In this document: one piece after another, positions 37,439 to 47,563 of the stretch
Layout: each line of letters starts with the position of its first letter
Position numbering within the stretch: the first letter of the stretch is position 1
Assembly (NCBI RefSeq): GCF_000768685.1
Contig: NZ_AVPK01000001.1
Location: 310,001 to 374,000 of the forward strand
DNA length: 64,000 bases
Source: Knoellia subterranea KCTC 19937
GTDB lineage: Bacteria > Actinomycetota > Actinomycetes > Actinomycetales > Dermatophilaceae
Reading direction: 5' to 3'
Notes under the pieces: model-generated
The model's database searches: none
Seen by the model: the letters and a program-made list of their open reading frames with translations, nothing else
What the model was told of the DNA's origin: nothing
Translations under genes and position numbers: made by a program

Positions 37439-38566
37439 GTGAGCGCAGTTCGCACTCCCCCGGCCCTCAGCCAGGTCATGACCGGTTGCGTCGTCCTCGT
37501 CACGGCCGACCGGCGATCCGGCGAGCTCGCGTCCGCGCTGGCCCGTCGCGGCGCGACGGTCCGACATGCCCCGGCCCTGACGATCGTGCCGCACGAGCAC
37601 GACGAGGAACTGCTCGTCGCGACGAAGGAACTGGTCGCGAGTCCACCGGACGTCGTCGTCATCACGACCGGAATCGGGCTCCGCGGTTGGATCGAGGCAG
37701 CAGATGCGGCCGGCCACGCCGACGACCTCCTCGGTGTCCTCGGAGGAGCGCGCATCATCGCCCGCGGACCGAAGGCGCGAGGCGCCATCCAGGCAGCAGG
37801 ACTCACCGCCGACTGGGTCGCCGAGTCCGAGACGTCCGCCGAGATCCTTGAGCTCCTCCTCGACGAGGGGGTCGCTGGCCTGCGCATCGCGGTCCAGCAC
37901 CACGGCGCAGGAGCGGACGGTCTCGACACGGAGCTCGCGGCTGCAGGCGCCGACGTGGCGAGCCTCGTCGTGTATCGCTGGGGACCGACTCCGGATCCCG
38001 CGGCGCTGGCCGAGTCGGTGCGTGACGCTGCGGCGGGTGAGATCGACGCCGTCGTGTTCACGTCGGCACCGGGCGCGCACGCCTGGCTGGCCGCCGCCGA
38101 CGCGGAGGGCGTGACCGACGGGATCGTGGCACGGTGCGCTTCCGGGTGCCTCGTGGCTGCTGCCGTCGGGCCGGTCACGGCGATCCCCCTGCGGGACAAG
38201 GGCATTGAGTCAATCGTCCCGGACCGCGGCCGACTCGGGGCACTCGTGAGGCGGCTGGTCCACCACTACGAGGTGGCCCAGTCCACCGCCATCGTCACGT
38301 CGAGCGGTCACCTGCAGGTGCGACGCACCGTGGCCCTGCTCGATGGGCACGTCCTCCCGCTGTCACCGAGTGGACTCGAGGTCCTGCGACTTCTCGTCGA
38401 GGCGCGGGGAGAGGTGGTCACGCGCACGGACGTGCTCGCCGTTCTACCCGGTGACTCGACCGACCCCCACGCCGCAGAGGTCGCCATCGGACGACTGCGG
38501 GACGTCGGGGGTCGAGGTCTCATCCAGACCGTCGTCAAGCGCGGCTACCGCCTCGCTCTGGCCTGA
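37439..38566 (+). CDS. hemD: Uroporphyrinogen-III synthase fused to a winged-helix domain
   Basis: A 375-residue protein. The N-terminal two thirds are a HemD fold (VVVITTGIGLRGWIEAADAA, LRIAVQHHGAGADGLDTEL, AVVFTSAPGAHAWLAAADA). After about residue 285 comes an OmpR/PhoB-type winged helix (LPLSPSGLEVLRLLVEARGE, TRTDVLAVLPGDS, VKRGYRLALA). The same fusion is known beside nirBD in mycobacteria and Streptomyces. It may combine tetrapyrrole supply with regulation of the nitrite genes; which activity matters is not settled. A long hairpin follows. Confidence 0.88.
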   Translation: MSAVRTPPALSQVMTGCVVLVTADRRSGELASALARRGATVRHAPALTIVPHEHDEELLVATKELVASPPDVVVITTGIGLRGWIEAADAAGHADDLLGVLGGARIIARGPKARGAIQAAGLTADWVAESETSAEILELLLDEGVAGLRIAVQHHGAGADGLDTELAAAGADVASLVVYRWGPTPDPAALAESVRDAAAGEIDAVVFTSAPGAHAWLAAADAEGVTDGIVARCASGCLVAAAVGPVTAIPLRDKGIESIVPDRGRLGALVRRLVHHYEVAQSTAIVTSSGHLQVRRTVALLDGHVLPLSPSGLEVLRLLVEARGEVVTRTDVLAVLPGDSTDPHAAEVAIGRLRDVGGRGLIQTVVKRGYRLALA

Positions 38567-38602
38567 CAAGCAGCGTTCGGTCCGTGAGTGGTGACCGACC
38601 CA

Positions 38603-38652
38603 CTGATGGTGAGTTGGGGTAGTGCGCTGGCACTACCCCAACTCACCATCAG
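38603..38652. terminator. Bidirectional terminator-like hairpin, 23-bp perfect stem
   Basis: Arms 38603-38625 and 38630-38652 are fully complementary (left arm begins CTGATGGTGAGTTGGGG), loop GCTG. It separates convergent hemD and the membrane protein gene, whose stop is four bases away. The stem is unusually long for a terminator and has no U-run. Confidence 0.8.
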
Positions 38653-38655
38653 TCT

Positions 38656-39666
38656 CTACTTCGGACCGCGGAGGAAGATCTGGATGCTTCCACCCGCCTG
38701 GACGTCAACAGTCGTGCACTTGAGGGTCTTGTCCTCGACGGCACTTGTCGGCCAGTGGTGGAACTTTCCGAGTGCCTTCGTGGCGACCGCCTCGGCCTCC
38801 GACAGGGACACGCATTTCTCGGCGATGCCTTCGCGCAGGACGTCGGATATCTGGTGTGTGTAGCCACCATGTCCTGAGGGCCTCGACGGGTCCCCGGGCA
38901 TCTCGAAGATGATCACCTCGCCGGTGCCCGGGTCATGGTCCATGGCGGCGCATGAGTCGCCGTCTTCGATGGGCTGCTCGATGACCTTGATGCCCGTGAG
39001 GCCAAGGCGTTTCATCTCCTTGGCGACGAACTCGGAGGCCTCCTCACCAGTGAAGCAGCGGCTGTTGCCGCCGTCGACGTAGTCACCGAGAGTGGCCCGG
39101 AGGATCGTGGGGGCATCGGCGTTCGGCTTCACCGTGGGAGCCGGATCCGCTGACGGCGGCACCGCCTTCTTGGGTGTCACGTAGGTCATGCCGCCGTGGG
39201 TGAAAGCGACGGGGTCCGCGATCGGCGGTTTGCCCGCCATCTCCTGGTACTTCTGGCAGTCGGCGATCGGGTCGGCGCTGAGCTCTGGTCCGCCTGTGCT
39301 GCCCTTGGCAGCGTCGGGCGACTGCGGATCGACCCAGACGCTGAGGCAGGTGACCCCGCCGTCGGTGCCGCCGCCCTTCCACGTCGCGGGAACGTTGTTG
39401 AAGACCTCGAAACCATTCAGACCGGCGTATGCCGTCCCGCCGCCGAGGAGGGCGAGCGCCAGTCCCCCTGCGACCAGCGTTCGCCTGCCCCGGCGCTTCG
39501 TCGTACCCGCCTGCTCTCGTGCGGTCATCGTGATCCCCTCTCGCAAGGCCGTGAAGGCCCGGTCGTCAGTGCGAGTGAGGTCGGCGCGGGTCGCGGGGTC
39601 GGCGGCCCGAAGTGCGTCCATGACGTCGGCGCCCCTCCGCCCCGTGTCGTTTCCCGTGGTGTTCAT
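38656..39666 (-). CDS. Membrane-anchored protein next to an ECF sigma factor
   Basis: A 336-residue protein I do not recognise by family. Residues 1-60 are cytoplasmic (ADVMDALRAADPATRADL, TRTDDRAFTALREGITM). One membrane helix follows a basic stretch (RRGRRTLVAGGLALALLGGG). The rest is extracytoplasmic, with several cysteines (TCLSVWVD, DCQKYQEM, SRCFTGEEAS, GDSCAAMD, KCVSLSEA, KCTTVDVQ). It is downstream of and co-directional with the sigma factor gene (59-base gap), so it may be an anti-sigma factor or its target; the cytoplasmic part lacks an obvious zinc motif. Confidence 0.6.
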   Translation of the reverse strand: MNTTGNDTGRRGADVMDALRAADPATRADLTRTDDRAFTALREGITMTAREQAGTTKRRGRRTLVAGGLALALLGGGTAYAGLNGFEVFNNVPATWKGGGTDGGVTCLSVWVDPQSPDAAKGSTGGPELSADPIADCQKYQEMAGKPPIADPVAFTHGGMTYVTPKKAVPPSADPAPTVKPNADAPTILRATLGDYVDGGNSRCFTGEEASEFVAKEMKRLGLTGIKVIEQPIEDGDSCAAMDHDPGTGEVIIFEMPGDPSRPSGHGGYTHQISDVLREGIAEKCVSLSEAEAVATKALGKFHHWPTSAVEDKTLKCTTVDVQAGGSIQIFLRGPK

Positions 39667-39725
39667 CGTGCCTCCTCTGCACTGATACGCGCTGGTGTGC
39701 GTACATCAGGGACATGTCCAGCTGT

Positions 39726-40283
39726 TCAATTGCGTTGCACTGCAGCGGAACTCAGCTCTCGAGCAGGGTCCTCCGCGAGCTCGCCCATGAGCTTCTCGAG
39801 GCGCTTGCGTGCTCGGTGGAGGCGCACTCGAACCGTCGCGCGGCTGCGGCCCATGACGACGGCGATCTCGTCCCGCGCCAGTTCCTCCCAGGCGACGAGT
39901 CGCAGGAGCTCGCGGTCGTCGTCCGGCAGTCGCCGCATGGCCCGGAGCACCGGCGCCTCTTCGCCCGCATCGGCGAGCTCGAATGCCGGCACGACCTCCT
40001 CGACGAGGTGATCCCTCAGCCGGTCGGCCAACGCGACGCGGCGACGCTCGCCGCGGTGATGGTTCGCAAGCACCTTCCGCGCGACCCCGAAGAGCCACGG
40101 CCGGGCCTCGTCACCCTGCGGCACGTCGTCGAGACGGCGCCACGCCACGAGGTACGTCTCGGCGACCACATCGGCAGCGTCCGCCGGGTCGACGACTCGG
40201 CGGACGGCATACGCGAGCAGTGGAAGTCGCGTGCGCTCGAAAAGTGCGGTGAAACGCTCCTCCGGTGACGGCGGAGATGGCAT
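39726..40283 (-). CDS. ECF-type RNA polymerase sigma factor
   Basis: A 185-residue sigma-70 family protein. Region 2 is FTALFERTRLPLLAYAVRRV, ADVVAETYLVAWRRLDDVP and RPWLFGVARKVLANHHRG. Region 4 is MRRLPDDDRELLRLVAWEEL and DEIAVVMGRSRATVRVRLHRARKRL (the helix-turn-helix, split). It lacks long C-terminal extensions. It likely directs expression of its own operon with the membrane protein downstream. A small dyad GTCAGG-N4-CCTGAC lies 14-29 bases ahead of its start. Confidence 0.9.
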   Translation of the reverse strand: MPSPPSPEERFTALFERTRLPLLAYAVRRVVDPADAADVVAETYLVAWRRLDDVPQGDEARPWLFGVARKVLANHHRGERRRVALADRLRDHLVEEVVPAFELADAGEEAPVLRAMRRLPDDDRELLRLVAWEELARDEIAVVMGRSRATVRVRLHRARKRLEKLMGELAEDPARELSSAAVQRN

Positions 40284-40368
40284 GTCGTGTCCCCCGGTCA
40301 GGTGCTCCTGACACAGACGTGTCCGGCACCACCCGAAGCGTTACACGGCAACGGAGCGCACCGCGCGA

Positions 40369-41646
40369 TCAGCCGATGCTGAAGTCCGAACCCTCGCGGG
40401 TGCGGCCACCGCTCCACGACAGGTGGTACTTGCCGTCGTCGCACGCTCGCCCACCCTCGCCCAGGTCGAGCGGGCGGAACGTGTCGACCATGACGGCGAG
40501 CTCGTCGAAGTACTCGACGCCGATCGACGCCTCGGCCGCACCGGGCTGAGGACCGTGCGCGTGCCCGCCCGGGTGCAGCGAGATCGAGCCCTGCTTGATG
40601 CCCGAACCCTTGCGCGCCTCGTAGTCGCCCTCGACGTAGAACATGACCTCGTCGGAGTCGACGTTCGAGTGGTAGTAGGGCACCGGCACCGACAGGGGGT
40701 GGTAGTCGACCTTGCGCGGCACGAAGTTGCAGACGACGAAGTTCCAGCCCTCGAAGACCTGGTGCACGGGCGGCGGCTGGTGCACGCGTCCGGTGATGGG
40801 TTCGTAGTCGCGGACGTTGAAGACGTAGGGGTAGAGGCAGCCGTCCCAGCCGACGACGTCGAGGGGGTGGAAGGGCAGCGTGTGGATCGTGCCGACGATG
40901 CCGCCGCTGCTCGCCGGGCCCGAGCCGCGGTGCTTGATGTAGACGTCGGTCTGCTCGTCGGCCCTGTCACCGATGTCCTCGGCGAGGAGTGGCCCTTCGG
41001 GCATGCGCAGGTCGCGCTCGCAGTAGGGAGCGTGCTCGAGGAACTGGCCGTACTTGCTCAGGTAGCGCTTCGGTGGCGCGATGTGGCTGTTGCCCTCGAT
41101 GGCATAGGCGCGCAACGGGTTCTTGGTCGAGCGCTTGGGGATCCAGCGGTGCGTCGTCGCCCTCGGGATGATGATGTAGTCGCCCTGCGCGACCTCGAAC
41201 GCACCGAACACGGTCTCGACGCGAGCCGCGCCACGCTCGATGTAGACGCACTCGTCGCCGATGCCGTTGCGGTACCACGGGCTGGGTGCGCCGGCCACCG
41301 CGTAGGAGATGCGCACGTCACCGTTGCCGAGCAGGAGCCGTCGCCCGGTCACGACGTCCGTGTCCTTGATCGCCTTGGCGCTGTCGAAGAGCGCGTGCGG
41401 TTGGAGGTGCAGCGGCTTGAGTGGGTGGTTGGGCGTCGTGGAGAGGTCACCGATGTCCCACACCTGGGCATCGACGATCGTCGAGGGCACGTTGCGGTGG
41501 TAGAGCAGCGAGGAGTCCGACGAGAAGCCCTCCTCACCCATGAGCTCCTCGTAGTAGAGCTCGCCGGTCTTCCCTCGCCCGGCCGGTCGCCGGTGCTGCG
41601 TGTGCCGCTTGGGCGGGATGCTGCCCATCGACTGGTAGTGCGCCAC
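40369..41646 (-). CDS. hmgA: Homogentisate 1,2-dioxygenase
   Basis: A 425-residue cupin-type iron dioxygenase that opens the ring of homogentisate to maleylacetoacetate in tyrosine catabolism. Landmarks are MGSIPPKRHTQHR, LYHRNVPSTIVDA, IIPRATTHRWIPK, the iron ligands in PYYHSNVDSDEVMFYVEGDY and LHPGGHAHGPQPGA. GTG 41646 is preceded by GGAG. It is divergent from the gene pair ending in fahA; hpd is about 5 kb away. Confidence 0.95.
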   Translation of the reverse strand: MAHYQSMGSIPPKRHTQHRRPAGRGKTGELYYEELMGEEGFSSDSSLLYHRNVPSTIVDAQVWDIGDLSTTPNHPLKPLHLQPHALFDSAKAIKDTDVVTGRRLLLGNGDVRISYAVAGAPSPWYRNGIGDECVYIERGAARVETVFGAFEVAQGDYIIIPRATTHRWIPKRSTKNPLRAYAIEGNSHIAPPKRYLSKYGQFLEHAPYCERDLRMPEGPLLAEDIGDRADEQTDVYIKHRGSGPASSGGIVGTIHTLPFHPLDVVGWDGCLYPYVFNVRDYEPITGRVHQPPPVHQVFEGWNFVVCNFVPRKVDYHPLSVPVPYYHSNVDSDEVMFYVEGDYEARKGSGIKQGSISLHPGGHAHGPQPGAAEASIGVEYFDELAVMVDTFRPLDLGEGGRACDDGKYHLSWSGGRTREGSDFSIG

Positions 41647-41706
41647 TTGCTCTCCACCTCACTGTGGTTGAAATCTCGGTGGGGCCAGCCTAGTAGCGTG
41701 TCCGGC

Positions 41707-42564
41707 ATGTCAACGGCGCCCACCGCCCTGCTCGCAGGGCTCATCGACGATGCCGCTGTCTTCCCTCCCGGGAACGCACCACTCGACGTGGCGGTCGCCC
41801 GCCATCGCGGTCACCGAACTGCGGCGTATGCCGGCCTCATCGGTCCGTTGCTCGTGCCGGTTGCTGACGTGGAGACACTCGTGGCCGAGGCAGCTGGTGG
41901 AACCGAGCCGCTGCGCGTCGGCCTCATCGCCCGCCCGGGCATCGACCCCGCGGAGGTGGCCGCCGCGGTGGCGCGACTGCGCGACGAACCGAGGGTCGAG
42001 GTCGTCGGGGTCGAGATGGGCTGGTTCCCCGGCTGGCGCAACCTCCCCGTGGATGGGCTCCCCCTGACGCTCGAGGTGCCCCGTGGAGCCGACCGGGATC
42101 GGGCGCTCGAGGACATCCGCGCTGCCGGCGACTCCGGCGGTCGCACGGTCCAGGCCAAGTTCCGCACCGGCGCCACCCCGACGTGGCAGTGGCCCGACGA
42201 GGCCGAGCTGGCCGAGTTCGTCCACGATGCCGCACGTCTGGGCGTGCCCTTCAAGCTGACCGGCGGCCTGCACCACGCGGTCCGCGCCGAGCACGACGGC
42301 GATCCGCAACACGGCCTGCTCAACGTGCTGCTCGCCGTCCACTCGGCCACACGTGACGGGGCCGTGATGGCAGTGGAATCCCTTCTGGCACGGCGCGATT
42401 CACGCCTTCTCGCGGATGCGGTGGACAACCTCACCGACGACGACGCAAGGCGCGTGCGCAGTCTCTTCACGGCATACGGCTGCTGTGAAGTGACCGACCC
42501 GATCGGCGAGCTCGACGACCTCGGGCTGCTCGACCTGAACAACGACGAGGAGAACCCTTCATGA
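41707..42564 (+). CDS. Conserved hypothetical protein of the tyrosine-degradation locus
   Basis: A 285-residue soluble protein that I cannot assign to a known enzyme. Visible segments are LLAGLIDDAAVFPPGNAPLD at the N-terminus, VGLIARPGIDPAEVAAAVARL, KFRTGATPTWQWPDEAELAE, VPFKLTGGLHHAVRA and TAYGCCEVTDPIGEL. The strand-helix pattern suggests a barrel-like fold. It overlaps fahA by ATGA and is divergent from hmgA, so it probably takes part in or regulates homogentisate breakdown. Confidence 0.75.
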   Translation: MSTAPTALLAGLIDDAAVFPPGNAPLDVAVARHRGHRTAAYAGLIGPLLVPVADVETLVAEAAGGTEPLRVGLIARPGIDPAEVAAAVARLRDEPRVEVVGVEMGWFPGWRNLPVDGLPLTLEVPRGADRDRALEDIRAAGDSGGRTVQAKFRTGATPTWQWPDEAELAEFVHDAARLGVPFKLTGGLHHAVRAEHDGDPQHGLLNVLLAVHSATRDGAVMAVESLLARRDSRLLADAVDNLTDDDARRVRSLFTAYGCCEVTDPIGELDDLGLLDLNNDEENPS

Positions 42565-43790
42565 CTTGGCTCGACCTGCCCGCCGACCACCCCTTCGGCA
42601 TCAGCAACCTCCCCTACGGCGTCTTCTCGACCGACGGGTCGGAGCCGCGCGTCGGCACGCGCATCGGTGATCACGTGCTCGATCTCGCGGCGTGTGCCGA
42701 ACAGGCCGGCATGGAGTCACACGAGGTCTGGCACCGGGCCTCCCTCAACGCCTTCCTCGCGCAGGGTCGACCGGCCTGGACCGCGGCCCGCGCCTGGATC
42801 ATCGATGTCCTCACCAATCCGGCACGGCGCGACTGCGTCGAGCCGCACCTCATCCCCGTCGCCGACGTGAAGATGCACCTACCCATCGCGGTGGCCGACT
42901 ACGTCGACTTCTATGCGAGCGAGCACCACGCGACGAACGTCGGTCGCCTCTTCCGGCCCGACACCGAGCCACTCACCCCGAACTGGAAGCACCTCCCCAT
43001 CGGCTACCACGGCCGCTCCGGCACGGTCGTCGTGTCCGGCACCGACATCGTCCGGCCGAGTGGCCAGCGCAAGGCCCCGACCGACGCGGCGCCGACGTTC
43101 GGACCGAGCGTGCGCCTCGACATCGAGGCCGAGCTCGGGTTCATCGTCGGCGGCGCCACAGAGCTGGGTTCGCCTGTCTCCCTTGCGGATTCGGACGACC
43201 ACATCTTTGGCGCGGTGCTGCTCAACGACTGGAGCTCACGCGACCTGCAGGCATGGGAGTACGTCCCGCTCGGCCCCTTCCTCGGGAAGTCGTTCGCCAC
43301 GACGATCTCTCCGTGGGTCGTGACCAGCGAGGCCCTGCGGGCGGCCCGGGTGCCCCTTCCCGGCCAGACCGACCCCACTCCCCTGCCTTACCTCCAGGGT
43401 GAGGCGACCGCGGACGGTGCGTCTACGGCATACGGGCTGGACATCACCTACGAGGTCGAGTGGAACGGCACCGTCGTCGCACACCCGCCCTACGCGGCCA
43501 TGTACTGGTCGCCGGCGCAGATGCTGACCCACATGACCGTCAACGGGGCAACGCTGCGCGACGGTGACCTCTACGGATCCGGAACCATCTCCGGTCCCGA
43601 GAAGGGCCAGCGTGGATCATTCCTCGAGCTGTCCTGGGGCGGCAAGGAGCCGGTCACGCTGAACGACGGCTCGACGCGATCGTTCCTCGAGGACGGCGAC
43701 ACCGTCGTGCTGCGCGCGACGGCGCCGGGCGCTGACGGCACGACGATCTCGTTCGGTGAGTGCGTGGGGACGATCCGCCCCGCGCGCTGA
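42561..43790 (+). CDS. fahA: Fumarylacetoacetase
   Basis: A 409-residue enzyme, last step of tyrosine catabolism, cleaving fumarylacetoacetate to fumarate and acetoacetate. Active-site and Ca2+ motifs are DYVDFYASEHHATNVGRLF, LPIGYHGRSGTVVVSG, DIEAELGFIVGG and LLNDWSSRDLQAWEYVPLGP then FLGKSFATTISPWVV. GSGTISGPEKGQRGSFLELS is the conserved C-terminal part. No maleylacetoacetate isomerase gene is seen nearby. Confidence 0.95.
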   Translation: MTWLDLPADHPFGISNLPYGVFSTDGSEPRVGTRIGDHVLDLAACAEQAGMESHEVWHRASLNAFLAQGRPAWTAARAWIIDVLTNPARRDCVEPHLIPVADVKMHLPIAVADYVDFYASEHHATNVGRLFRPDTEPLTPNWKHLPIGYHGRSGTVVVSGTDIVRPSGQRKAPTDAAPTFGPSVRLDIEAELGFIVGGATELGSPVSLADSDDHIFGAVLLNDWSSRDLQAWEYVPLGPFLGKSFATTISPWVVTSEALRAARVPLPGQTDPTPLPYLQGEATADGASTAYGLDITYEVEWNGTVVAHPPYAAMYWSPAQMLTHMTVNGATLRDGDLYGSGTISGPEKGQRGSFLELSWGGKEPVTLNDGSTRSFLEDGDTVVLRATAPGADGTTISFGECVGTIRPAR

Positions 43791-43832
43791 CCGGCGGGAC
43801 CACGCCGGACCGCGCCGGACCGCCCTGGCGCG

Positions 43833-44681
43833 TCAGCGCTGGGCGCGGCCCTTGATGACGATCGTCTTGGCCACCTTGTCGTGCAGCGCCTGGCGCCTGT
43901 CGTCGGCGAGTGGCCAGACGAGGTCCAAGATCACGGCGATCGTGCCGAAGAGGGAGAGCACCGGGACGTTGCCGAGCGCCTGAACGACGGCCTGGAAGCC
44001 CGCCCGTCGCACTGCGGTGTCCGTGTCGAGCGGACCCGGGCGGTCGAGTCGGCGGACGCTGATGCCCACCATGAGTTTGCCCGGCGTCGCACCCCACCGC
44101 GTCAGGCAGAGCACCTGGTAGCCCAGCAGGATGAGCAGCTGGATGCCGAGGAAGGCGGCCAGCCAGCCGAGGCGCGCCTCGGCGATCGCCGCACTCATCT
44201 CGTCGACGTTGCCCGACGCCATGGCCGAGTCGAAACGGTCGAGCACCGGCGAAATCGCCTGCCAGAGGAAGTAGCCACCGAAGATCAGGGACAGGAACGC
44301 GACGACGATCGAATCGACGATGTAGGCCACAACCCGCAGGCCGTATGGAGCCAGGGCGACCTGGCCCGGCAGCCCGGGAGTGTGCGCCGGCTGTCCGTAG
44401 GGGTTCTGGTGCTGGTGCGGGTTCTGGTGCGGGCTCCGCTCGTACGGGTTCTGCTGCGGCGGCTGCTGTCCGGGCCACGACGCCGGTGGCGAGGGTGCGG
44501 CCGGGGGCGCCGACGGTGCAGCCGCAGCCGAACCGTGCTCGGCAGGCGTCGAGGCGGGCTGCTGCATCGGACGCTTGCGCAGCGGCGTGGTGTTCGCCGT
44601 CCACAGGATGCCGTCGAAGTAGCGCAACTCCTCGGGGTTGTCGGGGTTTTCGTACCACCCGGGGCTGCTCGGCGTGCTCAT
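43833..44681 (-). CDS. RDD-family membrane protein with DUF2510 head
   Basis: A 282-residue protein. The first 35 residues (PGWYENPDNPEELRYFDGILW) match the short DUF2510 motif. Then comes a Pro/Gln/His-rich linker (residues about 40-110). Three or four membrane helices form the RDD domain (LRVVAYIVDSIVVAFLSLIF, RWGATPGKLMVGISVRRL, DDRRQALHDKVAKTIVI). Function unknown; RDD proteins have been linked to ion transport in a few cases. It converges on fahA. Confidence 0.82.
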   Translation of the reverse strand: MSTPSSPGWYENPDNPEELRYFDGILWTANTTPLRKRPMQQPASTPAEHGSAAAAPSAPPAAPSPPASWPGQQPPQQNPYERSPHQNPHQHQNPYGQPAHTPGLPGQVALAPYGLRVVAYIVDSIVVAFLSLIFGGYFLWQAISPVLDRFDSAMASGNVDEMSAAIAEARLGWLAAFLGIQLLILLGYQVLCLTRWGATPGKLMVGISVRRLDRPGPLDTDTAVRRAGFQAVVQALGNVPVLSLFGTIAVILDLVWPLADDRRQALHDKVAKTIVIKGRAQR

Positions 44682-44694
44682 GCCTCGCAGGATG

Positions 44695-45303
44695 TCACAC
44701 GAGGTTGAGACGCATGACGACGCGTCGCTTCGTCGGCCGGGTGACGACGTCGAAGCCCGCGTCGGCAAAGACCGGCTCCAAGCCGACGAACAACTCACCG
44801 GTGATCGCGCCCTGTGCGCTGGCCATGGGATAGCCCTCGATCGCCGTCGCCCCGCGAGCCCGCGCGTGCTCCACCGCGGCGGCGAGCAGGGCCCGGCTCA
44901 CGCCGCGCTTGCGGTGCCCGACGCGCGCGACGAAACAGGTCACCGCCCAGACGCTCGGATCCTCGCGGTTCTCGTCGCGCCCCTCCCAGGGAACCTTTCC
45001 GTTCCGCACCATGGAGGTGTATGCCGTCCGCGGCTCGACCGCGATCCAGCCCACCGGGTCGTCGCCGTTGTACGCGACGAGCCCGGTCGTCGCGCGGGCT
45101 CTGGGGTGGCCGCACCGTGACTGCTCCTCCAAGCGGGCCCGCAGTTCATCGATGCCCACGCGCCCGAGCGACTCCTTCGGGGCCAGCTTGAACCACTGGC
45201 ACTGACAGCCGTGCGCGTCCCCGCGCCCTCCGAAGACTGTCTGGATGTCGTCGAAGGGCACGGCGTTGGCCGGCTTGACGACGTAGTCCGGCCGGTCGTT
45301 CAC
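44695..45303 (-). CDS. GNAT-family acetyltransferase
   Basis: A 202-residue GNAT protein. An N-terminal cysteine-containing region (GDAHGCQCQWFKLAPKES) precedes the fold. Motif A is CFVARVGHRKRGVSRALLAA, and the later ATAIEGYPMAS is the conserved strand. Similar proteins are annotated only as N-acetyltransferases with unknown targets. The GTG at 45303 is preferred; the longer frame from 45378 is possible. Confidence 0.78.
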   Translation of the reverse strand: MNDRPDYVVKPANAVPFDDIQTVFGGRGDAHGCQCQWFKLAPKESLGRVGIDELRARLEEQSRCGHPRARATTGLVAYNGDDPVGWIAVEPRTAYTSMVRNGKVPWEGRDENREDPSVWAVTCFVARVGHRKRGVSRALLAAAVEHARARGATAIEGYPMASAQGAITGELFVGLEPVFADAGFDVVTRPTKRRVVMRLNLV

Positions 45304-45358
45304 AGTGAACCCCAGGCCGACTGGCGGTGCCAGGCCTTCGGGAGTATGACGACAGGCC

Positions 45359-45562
45359 TCACCCCACGGGGCGCTCAAAGGTCACGAGGACACCCTCGAC
45401 GCCGCCCGGACCAATGCGACCTCTCACCTCGACCGAGGTGATCTGCTTGAGTTGCCACCCCTTCGAGGCCCACTCGTTGAGCGTCGACTCGAGTTTGCCG
45501 GCGGACATCTTGCCGCCGATGAGCCCTTCACGGATCTGCACGACCTTGTACTCGTATGCCAT
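45359..45562 (-). CDS. DUF4177 small protein
   Basis: A 67-residue protein: MAYEYKVVQIREGLIGGKMS, LESTLNEWASKGWQLKQITS, then VLVTFERPVG. The pattern of a strand, a helix with N-x-W-x-x-x-G-W, and closing strands is DUF4177. Function unknown. It lies between a GNAT gene and the nested palindrome near hpd. Confidence 0.85.
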   Translation of the reverse strand: MAYEYKVVQIREGLIGGKMSAGKLESTLNEWASKGWQLKQITSVEVRGRIGPGGVEGVLVTFERPVG

Positions 45563-45603
45563 GCACTCGAGCCTAGGCCTGCATCCCCGCCAGTGAAGTG
45601 AAA

Positions 45604-45677
45604 CGGCTCGCGAGCCGGGTGTCGCGTCCCGAGCCGCGTCGAAGCGGCTCGGGATGGAGCACCCGGCTCGCGAGCCG
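45604..45677. repeat. Nested palindrome between DUF4177 and hpd
   Basis: Outer arms 45604-45621 and 45660-45677 (core CGGCTCGCGAGCCG is itself a 14-base palindrome) enclose an inner hairpin TCCCGAGCCGC/GCGGCTCGGGA at 45627-45637 and 45644-45654. The whole 74 bases can fold into one long stem or three stacked hairpins. It follows the hpd stop by ten bases on the minus strand and may end that transcript. Confidence 0.8.
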
Positions 45678-45686
45678 GATCTGTGA

Positions 45687-47024
<1,338 letters not shown>

Positions 47025-47038
47025 TCAACACTGTGTCC

Positions 47039-47530
47039 ATGATTCGCCCCGACGGCATCGACGCCCTGGACGCTCGCCTCATCGCGCTCTTCACGGAGAA
47101 CCCGACGGTGGGGGTGCTCGGGGCCTCGCGCCGTCTCGGGGTGGCGCGAGGCACGGTGCAGGCGCGGCTCGACCGCTTGCAGGCGCGCGGGATCATCGCG
47201 TCGATGGGGCCGCAGGTCGACCCGGCTGCCCTCGGCTATCCGGTGACGGCGTTCTGCACTCTGGAGATCCGGCAGCGCCAGGGGCATGAGCCCGTGGTCG
47301 CGCACCTCTCTGCCATCCCGGAGGTCCTCGAGATCCACTCGACAACCGGCGTCGGCGATCTCATCGTGCGCGTCGTCGCCCGCGACAACGCCGACCTCGG
47401 CCGCGTCATCGACGAGATCATCGACGACGTCCACGTGCTGCGGGCGAACACGTCGATGTGCCTCGTGACGCACCTCGACCACCGGACCGGACCGCTCGTC
47501 CAGGCGACAGCGGACCGCGCCGCGACCTGA
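47039..47530 (+). CDS. Lrp/AsnC-family transcriptional regulator
   Basis: A 163-residue protein. The N-terminal helix-turn-helix is ALDARLIALFTENPTVGVLG, RRLGVARGTVQARLDRL. The C-terminal RAM domain is ALGYPVTAFCTLEIRQRQGH, HSTTGVGDLIVRVVARDNAD and HVLRANTSMCLVTHLDHR. RAM domains bind amino acids. The gene is divergent from hpd, so tyrosine or a derivative is a plausible effector. GTG at 47033 is an alternative start. Confidence 0.9.
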   Translation: MIRPDGIDALDARLIALFTENPTVGVLGASRRLGVARGTVQARLDRLQARGIIASMGPQVDPAALGYPVTAFCTLEIRQRQGHEPVVAHLSAIPEVLEIHSTTGVGDLIVRVVARDNADLGRVIDEIIDDVHVLRANTSMCLVTHLDHRTGPLVQATADRAAT

Positions 47531-47563
47531 TCGGCCCGAGCGGGCGCCTCGCTGGCGCTGGGG

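Noticed and set aside
40297-40312. Small dyad GTCAGG-N4-CCTGAC ahead of the sigma factor as a strong operator
   Set aside because: Only six-base arms; could be chance in G+C-rich DNA, so it is mentioned only in the sigma factor entry.
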